This document shows, in pieces, positions 16,997 to 24,920 of a stretch of 40,644 bases of DNA. Under the pieces are notes generated by a model. That model did no database searches. It was not told where the DNA came from and saw only the letters and a list, made by a program, of their open reading frames with translations. Origin of the DNA: Polyangiaceae bacterium (lineage in GTDB: Bacteria > Myxococcota_A > Polyangia > Polyangiales > Polyangiaceae); contig JABSRN010000131.1 in NCBI GenBank assembly GCA_013214025.1, positions 1 through 40,644 of the forward strand, given 5' to 3'. Within the stretch, counting starts at the first letter, position 1. Each line of letters begins with the position of its first letter. The translations under genes and the position numbers were made by a program.

Positions 16997-19882
16997 CTAA
17001 ACGGATGCGCTCGCTGAACCAGCGCTCTTCTTGGAGGTCTTTTTCTTGGAGGTCTTCTTCTTGGAAGCCTTCTTCTTCGTCGCTTTTTTCGCTACGGCGG
17101 ACTTCGGCCCGGCTTTCTTGCTGACGGCTTTCTTGCTGACGGCTTTCTTGGCGACTGCCTTTTTCTTGGTGACCTTCTTTTTGGAAGCCTTCTTTGCAGT
17201 CGCCTTCCTCTTGGAAGCCTTTTTCTTGGTCACCTTCTTTTTCTTCTTGCGCGTTACGGGGCCGCGCTCTCGACGCATCTCCAAGAGTTCTTCGGCGCGC
17301 TCAAGAGTGAGCGAGCCTTCTTCGTCCCCCTTGCGCAAGGATGCGTTGATCTCTCCGTCCGTCACGTAGGGACCGAAACGTCCTTCCCGGAGGGTGATCA
17401 TCTTGCCGGACACTCCGTCGAGCCCCACCTCTTTTATGGGTTTCTTTGGCGCTCCGCGACCGCGCTGTCGCGGCTGGGAGAACAAGAACAGGGCTTTGGT
17501 GAGGTCAACGCTGAACACGTCCTCTTCCGCCTCGAGGCTCCGGCTATCCGTGCCCTTGGTGATGTAGGGGCCGTAACGTCCGAGTTGGGCTGTTATTTTC
17601 TTTTCGTCCGCCGGATCGACACCAACAACCCGAGGCAGAGCCAACACCTTGAGCGCATCTTCCAGCGTCATCGTAGCCGGGTCCATGCTCTTCAAGAGGG
17701 AGCCGGTCTTCGGCTTGTTCTTTGGCTTGGGCTTCGCCTTGCCCTTGCCCTGGGGCTCCAACTCAAGTTCACCAAGCTGCACGTAGCTTCCAAAGCGGCC
17801 GTTACGCAACAATACGGGCAAGCCGGATTCGGGATCTGGGCCCAATTCTCGATCACCGCTGGGGGCGTCGAGTAACTCAATGACTTTTTCGACGTTGAGT
17901 TCGTCCGGGGCGATCTCGTCGGCGATGCTCACGGTGTCTTCGCCGCGCTGGAGGTAGGCGCCGTAGCGGCCGACTCTTGCCAGTAGCTCTTTGCCGTCAG
18001 CGTCGACTCCCAGAGAGATGGAGTTCACGGCGCGAGCGTCAATCTCACCGATTCGGTTCGCCACCATGGCTTGCAGGCCGAGGGCGGCGTCGTTGGCGAT
18101 CGAGTCGTCGGAATCTGTCGGGCCACCGGTGCCGAAATAAAAGCGGTGCAGCCACGGCGTCGCTTCCTGCTTCCCGCCAGCGATTTCATCGAGTTCGTCT
18201 TCCATCTTCGCTGTGAATTCGTAGTCGACGAGCCGCCCAAAATGCTTTTCTAAGAGAGCGATCACGGCGAAGGCGGTAAACGATGGCACCAGGGCCGAGC
18301 CCTTTTTCCACACATATCCGCGGCGCAGAATGGTTCCGATGATGCTCGCATAGGTCGACGGGCGACCCACGCCGAGCTCCTCGAGCCGACGGACCAGAGA
18401 AGCCTCCGTATACCTCGCCGGGGGTGCAGTTTCGTGACCCTTGGGTTCGAAACGCTCGCCACTTAGAGGGTCTTTCGCAGCCAGTTTCGGCAGATGCCGT
18501 TCGCGATTCCCTAAATCTGCATCGGGATCATCGCTGCCCTCGACGTAGGCGCGCAGAAATCCGGGGAACAGAATGGTGTTACCGCTGGCAGCGAATTCGA
18601 GGAACTCCTTGCCATCAGTCCCGACGATCATCGCCTTGACGCTTTCGCCACGGGCGTCTTGCATCTGAGAGGCGACCGTTCGCATCCAGATCAACTCGTA
18701 GAGCCGAGCCTCGTCGCCCGACACATCCTTTGCCACTTCAGCGGGCAACTTGAATCGATCGCCGGCCGGGCGGATCGCCTCATGCGCTTCTTGAGCGTTC
18801 TTGACCTTCTTCTTGTAGCTCCGCGGCTTCTCCGGGAGGTACTCCTTGCCGTACTTCTGCTCGATTTGCGCGCGCGCCGCGGCAATCGCAGATCCGGACA
18901 GCGTCGTGCTGTCTGTACGCATATAGGTGATGTGACCCGCCTCGTAGAGCTGCTGGGCGGCTCTCATGGTCCTAGCAGACGAGTAGCGAAGCTTCCGTCC
19001 GGCCTCCTGCTGAAGCGTGGAAGTCATGAACGGCGGCGACGGCGAACGACGATTGGGCTTCGTCTCCACAGATTTTACCTGAAAATCGAAACTCCCCAGC
19101 GCCCCTCCGAGGGCTGTCGCCCGCTTCTCGTCGAGTACGAGAAGCGCAGGCTTGGTCAGCTTGCCATTTTCGTCAAAGTCCTTGCCAGTAGCCAAGCGCT
19201 TGCCGTCCACAGTTTGCAGCACAGCGTCGATGGGCGCGTTGTCTTTGGTCTGGAACTTCGCCTCGATGCCCCAGTAGCTGACTGAAGTGAAACGCATACG
19301 CTCCCCTTCCCTGACCACGATGATACGAGTCGCCACGCTTTGAACCCGCCCTGCCGACAGCTTCGGAAGCACCTTCTTCCATAGTACCGGCGACACCTCG
19401 TAGCCGTACAAGCGATCGAGAATCCGTCGCGCCTCCTGAGCGTCCACCAAGCGCGTATCGAGCTCGCGGGGTTCATCCAAAGCCTTCTGGATCGCCGACT
19501 TCGTGATCTCGTGAAACACCATGCGTTTCACCGGCACTTTGGGCTTGAGCACCTCAAGTAAATGCCACGCTATGCTCTCTCCCTCGCGGTCCTCGTCCGT
19601 CGCGAGATAGAGGACGTCGGCGTCTTTCAACAAGCCCTTGAGCTTCTTTATGTGCGCCTTCTTTTCCGAGTCGACGACGTATAACGGCTTAAAATCGTTA
19701 TCAACGTCGACACCCAGCCTCCCCCAGCTGGTTTTTTTGTGCGCGGCTGGAACATCACTGGCGTTCCGCGGGAGGTCTCGGATGTGACCGATGGAAGACT
19801 CAACAACGAAGCCTTTGCCTAAATAACCGGCAATGGTTTTCGCTTTGGCGGGGGACTCGACGATAACTAGGGATTTCGACAC
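16997..19882 (-). CDS. topA: DNA topoisomerase I with Lys-rich histone-H1-like tail
   Basis: A 961-residue type IA topoisomerase that relaxes negative supercoils. The Toprim domain opens with VIVESPAKAKTI and holds ATDEDREGE (95-102). The active-site Tyr320 lies in HITYMRTDST, equivalent to Tyr319 of E. coli. SAGRVQSV and PSPPFMTSTL are family motifs. Instead of zinc fingers, four C-terminal GRxGxY repeats are seen (GRYGAYLQ, GRFGSYVQ, GRYGPYIT, GRFGPYVT), as in TopA proteins with Topo_C_assoc repeats. The last 84 residues (about 878-961) are mostly Lys, Ala, Ser and Thr in a KKA/KKT pattern, like histone H1 tails, and probably bind DNA without sequence preference. The start is a GTG at 19882. 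Divergent from the DAHP synthase gene. Confidence 0.97.
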   Translation of the reverse strand: MSKSLVIVESPAKAKTIAGYLGKGFVVESSIGHIRDLPRNASDVPAAHKKTSWGRLGVDVDNDFKPLYVVDSEKKAHIKKLKGLLKDADVLYLATDEDREGESIAWHLLEVLKPKVPVKRMVFHEITKSAIQKALDEPRELDTRLVDAQEARRILDRLYGYEVSPVLWKKVLPKLSAGRVQSVATRIIVVREGERMRFTSVSYWGIEAKFQTKDNAPIDAVLQTVDGKRLATGKDFDENGKLTKPALLVLDEKRATALGGALGSFDFQVKSVETKPNRRSPSPPFMTSTLQQEAGRKLRYSSARTMRAAQQLYEAGHITYMRTDSTTLSGSAIAAARAQIEQKYGKEYLPEKPRSYKKKVKNAQEAHEAIRPAGDRFKLPAEVAKDVSGDEARLYELIWMRTVASQMQDARGESVKAMIVGTDGKEFLEFAASGNTILFPGFLRAYVEGSDDPDADLGNRERHLPKLAAKDPLSGERFEPKGHETAPPARYTEASLVRRLEELGVGRPSTYASIIGTILRRGYVWKKGSALVPSFTAFAVIALLEKHFGRLVDYEFTAKMEDELDEIAGGKQEATPWLHRFYFGTGGPTDSDDSIANDAALGLQAMVANRIGEIDARAVNSISLGVDADGKELLARVGRYGAYLQRGEDTVSIADEIAPDELNVEKVIELLDAPSGDRELGPDPESGLPVLLRNGRFGSYVQLGELELEPQGKGKAKPKPKNKPKTGSLLKSMDPATMTLEDALKVLALPRVVGVDPADEKKITAQLGRYGPYITKGTDSRSLEAEEDVFSVDLTKALFLFSQPRQRGRGAPKKPIKEVGLDGVSGKMITLREGRFGPYVTDGEINASLRKGDEEGSLTLERAEELLEMRRERGPVTRKKKKKVTKKKASKRKATAKKASKKKVTKKKAVAKKAVSKKAVSKKAGPKSAVAKKATKKKASKKKTSKKKTSKKSAGSASASV

Positions 19883-20189
19883 AGAAATACGCTTCAGCCC
19901 CCAGGATTCGTGACGGTCATCGAACCGCCGGCCGAGGGCCCATGGGCGGTCGGTTACGATGCCAATCCATCACTGTCAATCTCGCCGAACTCGTCGGCCG
20001 TCCGGAATGCAACCATAAACACATGTAATTGCTGCATGTTTTCTGGAATCGAAGGAAAAGCTGCGGGCCCCTCCCCAGCCCCGGCTTGATGGAGAGACTC
20101 CCCGAGTCGGGACGTCTCCGAAACCAGGCTCAAGCCCGATGCCTCGACAGCAGTTGCCTCCACTCCGGCGAAGGCGAACAATCAAAGCG
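19883..20189. other. Intergenic region between topA and the DAHP synthase gene
   Basis: 307 bases with no convincing gene. It holds a 10-bp palindrome GCCCATGGGC (19938-19947) and a loose repeat ACATG-N9-CATGT (20021-20039). It must contain the two divergent promoters, but I see no clear -10/-35 pair. Confidence 0.5.
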
Positions 20190-21314
20190 ATGATCGTAAT
20201 CCTCAAACAGGGAATAGGAGCCGATACACCTGAAGTCGATCGGCTCCGCGAAGTGGTCTCTCGCTTCGGAGACGTCCGGTTGGAGAGCCACAGGATTCAG
20301 GGCGCTAGTCGTCTGGTCACGGAAATCTATCTCCTCGGAGATACGAGTGAAATTCCTCTGCGAAACGTCGAAGAACTGCCCTTCGTCGAGCGGGCGTTCA
20401 AGGTCAGCGAAAAGTTCCGTCAGATTGGGCGACACGACGGTGAAGCCGAACCCCTGGCGACCGAATACTGCGGCGTCCGAATCGCGGCCGATAGCTTCGA
20501 GCTGTTCCTGGGTCAGTGTTCCGCTGACACGCCGGAGTACGTCGAACAAACCTTCCGAGCCGTTACTCAAAGCGGCGTCCACAATTCTCGTATCGGAGCC
20601 TACAAACCTCGAACATCTCCCTACGATTTTCAGGGTCACGGCAAACAATGTCTGCCGTGGGTGTTCGAACTCGCAGGCAAACACGGCATCAAGATCTTAA
20701 GTATGGAAGTCTGCGAAGAGCGTCATGTGGACGAAATCGCTGAGGCTCTTGACGCTGCCGGCAACCCCGTCGGAGTGATGCTGCAAATCGGAACACGCAA
20801 CGCCCAAAATTTCGCATTACTCAAAGCGGTCGGACGGCAGCAAGAACTGCCGGTGCTCTACAAGAGGGGAGCCGGAATCACGCTGGCAGAATCCTTGAAC
20901 GCTTGCGAGTACATCGCGAGCGAAGGGAACCGCCAGATCATCTTCTGTCTACGAGGCATCAAGTCTGGACTGGGCGAGCCCCACCGAAACTTCGCCGATT
21001 TCGCTCAAATCCCTGTGGTGCGTCGACTGACGCGTCTGCCCGTATGCGCTGATGCTTCCCACGCGGTCGGCAAGAGAGAGCGCTCCAGCGACGGACTGAT
21101 GGACATCTTTCACGTGACCGCCCAGGGCGTGATCGCCGGCGCGAATATGGTGATCACCGAAACGCACCCCGAGCCGAGTCGGGCCCTCTCTGACGGCGCC
21201 CAAGCGTTGCTCCCCACGGAATTGGCACACTATGTCCAGGACACCCTCCTCGTACGGCGGGCGTACGAAGACCGTTTGGCCCTCGCCAAAAAGCACGAAA
21301 GGGGCAGCGAATAG
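20190..21314 (+). CDS. Type I-beta DAHP synthase-like enzyme (divergent)
   Basis: A 374-residue protein of the DAHP synthase/KDO8P synthase fold, which normally joins phosphoenolpyruvate and erythrose 4-phosphate at the start of the shikimate pathway. Residues 1-80 form a ferredoxin-like regulatory domain typical of I-beta enzymes. Metal ligands are kept: Cys110 (in GQCSAD), His291 (in DASHAVGK), Glu324 (ETHPEP) and Asp335 (SDGAQ). The KPRTSPYDFQG substrate loop is at 139-149. Several normally rigid motifs differ: AGPCS reads LGQCS, DPSH reads DASH, and CERG reads CLRG. So activity is likely but specificity may be altered. The ATG at 20190 fits the domain start; a longer frame from 20139 lacks support. 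Confidence 0.8.
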   Translation: MIVILKQGIGADTPEVDRLREVVSRFGDVRLESHRIQGASRLVTEIYLLGDTSEIPLRNVEELPFVERAFKVSEKFRQIGRHDGEAEPLATEYCGVRIAADSFELFLGQCSADTPEYVEQTFRAVTQSGVHNSRIGAYKPRTSPYDFQGHGKQCLPWVFELAGKHGIKILSMEVCEERHVDEIAEALDAAGNPVGVMLQIGTRNAQNFALLKAVGRQQELPVLYKRGAGITLAESLNACEYIASEGNRQIIFCLRGIKSGLGEPHRNFADFAQIPVVRRLTRLPVCADASHAVGKRERSSDGLMDIFHVTAQGVIAGANMVITETHPEPSRALSDGAQALLPTELAHYVQDTLLVRRAYEDRLALAKKHERGSE

Positions 21315-21422
21315 TCGCCCGGCACGGTGTACCCACGCGGCGCCGCCTCTACGGTCCAGCGGCAAGTATTTCGAGGCTGTGCTGTCTTGCTGAGAGTGAC
21401 CACTCTTGTATCCAACCTGGAG

Positions 21423-21733
21423 ATGCCCAACGAAAACGATGAGCTGCTTCGGCTGTTTGATGGGCCCACCGTCCACCCATCGCCGCTGCCAAACCTCGCC
21501 GTTCAGCTACCGGGACTCATCAGCGACCCACATGTGCGCTTCCCCCATATCGTAGCATTGCTTGAACAGGATAAAATGCTAGCCGGGGCAGTGCTGCGCT
21601 CGTGCAGTCGCCCCTCTACGCGGGTCGTAACGAGCTCGGTTCCCTGCACGACGCGGTGGAGGCCTTCCTTTGCGGCTTGCTACATCACGTCGGCTTTGCC
21701 GGATTGGTCTACTCGGCCGCCGTCTATCCGTGA
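21423..21733 (+). pseudogene. Truncated, frameshifted HDOD-domain gene
   Basis: From the ATG at 21423 the frame reads like the start of an HDOD domain: LPNLAVQLPGLISDPHV, then ALLEQDKMLAGAVLR. Near 21600 the match moves to another frame: VQSPLYAGRNELGSLHDAVE, directly joined to AFLCGLLHHVGFAGLVYSAA, which in HDOD proteins lies tens of residues later, then TGA at 21731-21733. So there is one frameshift and one internal deletion. HDOD proteins are signalling-linked; this copy should be inactive. Its end overlaps the end of the convergent kinase gene by ten bases. Confidence 0.65.
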
Positions 21734-23733
21734 CCCTCAACGACGCCCCCGTCGGCCGTCACCGCCAATATTCGACCCATTTCCGCCGAAACGCTGACGA
21801 ACGGAGCCTCCCATCCCGGATCTTTCCAGACCGATGTCCACTCGGTGTCTTCTCCTGCAGACTGGAACCAGATTTGTCCGGCCCCCGCAGCCCATGCACG
21901 ACCGCTTCCGTCGACGGCAACAGCGCTAATATTCTTGCCGTCTTCGACGAGGCTGCCCGTGGAGCCGGTCGGATCAAAGCGCATCGCCACTCCGTCTGTC
22001 CCGACAATCACCACCAGCCCGAGCCCCGGCTGGCCCGCGCAGGCGAGGTACGTACGCCCCTTGGTCGAGGGGACGAGCAGCGCATCCCACGCCAACGGAG
22101 AATAAGTCGCCATGAATGCGAAGTTGTCTCGGGTCCGGCCGATCACCAACCAGCGTTCCTCGTCTAGTCGACTGATTCCTGTCACCACGCGGGCTTCTTT
22201 GAGCATCACGGGGCTCAGCCACCGGCCGCCCACAATAGCGTGAAGCTGCGGCGGGCTATCTGGCGCGGACGCCACCAATACGGCCAAGTCGTCCGGATCT
22301 CCGGAGCCCCGCTCGAAGGTCAGGTAGCGGTCTTGCCGGTGTTCAATCCAGCGCACTCCGCGACGGGAATAGAACGCCAAACCGGCTTGCGATCCACCAA
22401 GGAACCACTGCCCGGGAGCGTATCGGTTGACGAAATTGATGCTGTCCAGCTTGTCGAGATCCGGAGCGTCCACTCGAAGCCATTCGAGGCCATTGAATAT
22501 CTCCAGGCCGTTGGTAGTGGCCGCGAGACACATGCCATCGCTTTCCCATGAAACATCGCGCAGTACCCGAGGGCCGCCGGGGTTGTTGAGCACATTCCAT
22601 TCCCACTTGTTCAGAATGTCATCTGGCTCAGGGCCACCCAATCGCTCCCGACGGATCGGAGCACCAGTACCGCCCTTTACCGTATTGAGCTCGCTGAGCA
22701 CTAAGCCCAAGAAACTCGCCCCCGAATCGGGACGCGAACGGGGATCGGCCCGAGTCGCCAGCGCGATAGCGTTGTCGATAGCCTGGCAGACCCAAGGGCG
22801 CGCTCGCAGATCTTGGTGCAAGCCGATGGCGTCCCGAATCCCGCGGCGCTCCTTGGAGTTCACCATGGCGAGCGCCTCGCCCACGGACTGGGTCTTGAAC
22901 AGATCTTCGCCCGTCAGGATGCGGTAGGTCAAACACCCCACGCTAAAAATGTCGGTGGCCCGCCCGATCTGTTTGCCGTCGGACAGTAGCTGCTCTGGCG
23001 GAGCGTAACCGGGCTCCCCCAGGCGCGTGCCGTGGAAGGTCGCCTTGGCACCTTTCGGCCGGGCCAGCGCGAAATCTGCGATCTTGAACAATTCGCCCTC
23101 GGCGAAACCGCTACACCGAATTGAGCTAGGACGGAGATCGCGGTGAAGTACACCGGCCTCGTGAATCGCATCCACGCCGTGACAAATACACGCCAGCGCA
23201 TTGGCGGCACGAGCTGCGTCGAAGGCGTAACCTGATTGTTTGATGCAGTAGGCCACCCGCGATCCTAGAGAGGTCCCCTCGACCCCGCCATGCACGTACT
23301 CAAGGGCCAACCACGGGATGGTCATCTCTTCCACGCCGAACATTACTTGGAGCGAACCGGTCTCGACCAAGCGAACAACAAACGGAGTTGGCGGCACCCG
23401 TTGTGCCAGGCGAGCCAAGGCCAGACCCTCTTTTTGGACGAGCAAATTCGCTTTCTCACGACCCGCCTTGATGATCGTCGGCCGGATCACCTTGATCGAG
23501 ACGGTTGACGTCGAATCGTTAACTCGGCGATGCGCCAGGTAGGTCACAGTGGTTGCGTCCGCATCCGTCGACTGCGTCAACTCGTAGGTCGCGCCTTGTA
23601 GAAGGCTCGACGACTGAATCGTGATGCCCCGGAGATCGGAAAGGGTGTGATCGTCTTGACTGATAGTTAGCAAGTGTTGGTCCGCGTTGAGCCCCGCCCC
23701 GGGTTTTGAGCCGTGAGCATACCTCAAACTCAT
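21724..23733 (-). CDS. Ser/Thr protein kinase-like protein with C-terminal propeller-like domain
   Basis: A 669-residue protein. The kinase domain covers about residues 45-345: ATP-binding Lys in VSIKVIRP (Lys81), HRDLRPSSI (HRD 197-199), IADFALA (220-222 DFA) and YAPPEQL. The catalytic Asp and DFx Asp are present, but the metal-coordinating Asn of HRDxxPxN is Ser and the Gly of DFG is Ala. Activity is therefore doubtful but not excluded. The C-terminal 300 residues have repeated short beta-type motifs (WRVDAP-like, GTDGVAMRF, SAVAVDGSGRAWAAG) suggesting a beta-propeller sensor or docking domain. No membrane segment is seen. I chose the ATG at 23733; a frame open to 23784 gives 17 more residues. 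Confidence 0.85.
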   Translation of the reverse strand: MSLRYAHGSKPGAGLNADQHLLTISQDDHTLSDLRGITIQSSSLLQGATYELTQSTDADATTVTYLAHRRVNDSTSTVSIKVIRPTIIKAGREKANLLVQKEGLALARLAQRVPPTPFVVRLVETGSLQVMFGVEEMTIPWLALEYVHGGVEGTSLGSRVAYCIKQSGYAFDAARAANALACICHGVDAIHEAGVLHRDLRPSSIRCSGFAEGELFKIADFALARPKGAKATFHGTRLGEPGYAPPEQLLSDGKQIGRATDIFSVGCLTYRILTGEDLFKTQSVGEALAMVNSKERRGIRDAIGLHQDLRARPWVCQAIDNAIALATRADPRSRPDSGASFLGLVLSELNTVKGGTGAPIRRERLGGPEPDDILNKWEWNVLNNPGGPRVLRDVSWESDGMCLAATTNGLEIFNGLEWLRVDAPDLDKLDSINFVNRYAPGQWFLGGSQAGLAFYSRRGVRWIEHRQDRYLTFERGSGDPDDLAVLVASAPDSPPQLHAIVGGRWLSPVMLKEARVVTGISRLDEERWLVIGRTRDNFAFMATYSPLAWDALLVPSTKGRTYLACAGQPGLGLVVIVGTDGVAMRFDPTGSTGSLVEDGKNISAVAVDGSGRAWAAGAGQIWFQSAGEDTEWTSVWKDPGWEAPFVSVSAEMGRILAVTADGGVVEGHG

Positions 23734-23873
23734 AGCAGCGGTGGGGATTCCGAGCTGCCGGGACGGTGCCCACATCGGCGCCATCCGACTCTTAACAAAC
23801 GACCGGGCCCGAGCGCCGGCCGTGACCCTGGCACTGTCTGGAGCGCCGCCGTATTTACTCTCCGGCCGTGGAA

Positions 23874-24920
23874 CTACAGCGCGAAGCCCAGCTCAATGCC
23901 GAGGTTCACGGAAGAGACGGTGTGGCTTCGAATCAGCCAAAGCATGCCCGCCAGGTCAACCACTACGTCGACGGAGTCCGAAAGCGCGAAATCGAGACCC
24001 AGACCACCGCGCATGACAGGGCCGTTCTGCGGTAGGTAACCGGAACTCACGCGGAACGGAATTTCGAATCGGCGGGCATCGTCCAAACCAATGCGCTTCT
24101 CGAATTGAAGCTGTGGCAGCAAATTCCCACCCCGACCGGAGCGGTCTTTCAGATTCACGTAAGCCACGGATGCCCCAGCGCTAATGCTGAACGAGAAACG
24201 GCGATCCAAACGGGCCTCCAGGAGATGATTGTAGAACGATCCTGCCCCCACACCGATAGCGCTTTCGCTCCGTGCGGCGAGGCGCCAAAGGGAGTATTCG
24301 CGGTCCGAAGCATCATTCGAACTTGATGCGCTCGCGCGAGTGGAATGATCCGGCAGCGCGGCACCCAGGGCAGCCTCAAATTGTTCACCGAACTCGTCGG
24401 CGGCGCTGTTGACGGTCGGCGACAGCGCCGGGCGCTGGTCGGCGTGAATCATTAGCAGCTGAACGCGGTACGCCCCAGGAGCCCCCGCCAAGCTGGCATA
24501 CAGACCGATGCTGGCGCCCCAACGACCCACCAATTCGTGTATCTCCGCCGGGCTCATGGCGGCACCGAATTGCCCGCCGGGAGCTCCCACCTGACTCACC
24601 TGATAGCCAAAGGCGCGGCCCAGCTCCGCCAGCGCCTCCGTCGCGCGCGCAGCCCCAGGCCCGGCGCCTGGCATGAACGCAGCCGAAACCACCAGCAGGT
24701 GGGGGTGGGGGGCGATGGGTGCGCCCAAGCGCTGAGGGATCGGAGCTCCCGGTGCACGCAAGGCCCCCACTGATGGTGCGGGAACGGACGGTGCCGCAAC
24801 AGCCGGTGGAGCGGGTAGCGGCCTAGCTGGCGCGGGCATAGGCGGCGGTCCCGCCTGGGCATTGACGCTCGGCGCCAGCAGCCAAAAGGCGAACGCCAGG
24901 GAGCAGAGGGAGCGATTCAT
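23874..24920 (-). CDS. Outer-membrane beta-barrel-like protein with Pro/Ala-rich N-terminus
   Basis: A 348-residue exported protein. The ATG at 24920 opens a clear Sec signal (SLAFAFWLLAPSVNAQA), followed by about 45 residues rich in Pro and Ala, then a globular part (about 70-195; HLLVVSAAF, EIHELVGRWGASIGLYASLAG) that may bind or sense a ligand. The last 130 residues alternate polar and hydrophobic residues and end in a strand finishing in Leu (LGIELGFAL), typical of a small barrel. Its ATG overlaps the stop of the multihaem lipoprotein gene (ATGA), so the two are co-translated. It is the last gene of the surface operon and could be the barrel partner of the cytochrome. Not recognised as a named family. 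Confidence 0.75.
   Translation of the reverse strand: MNRSLCSLAFAFWLLAPSVNAQAGPPPMPAPARPLPAPPAVAAPSVPAPSVGALRAPGAPIPQRLGAPIAPHPHLLVVSAAFMPGAGPGAARATEALAELGRAFGYQVSQVGAPGGQFGAAMSPAEIHELVGRWGASIGLYASLAGAPGAYRVQLLMIHADQRPALSPTVNSAADEFGEQFEAALGAALPDHSTRASASSSNDASDREYSLWRLAARSESAIGVGAGSFYNHLLEARLDRRFSFSISAGASVAYVNLKDRSGRGGNLLPQLQFEKRIGLDDARRFEIPFRVSSGYLPQNGPVMRGGLGLDFALSDSVDVVVDLAGMLWLIRSHTVSSVNLGIELGFAL

Noticed and set aside
17031-17369. Plus-strand frame rich in Phe and Leu, like a membrane protein
   Set aside because: It is the complement of the Lys-rich tail of topA; AAG codons read as CTT/TTC on the other strand.
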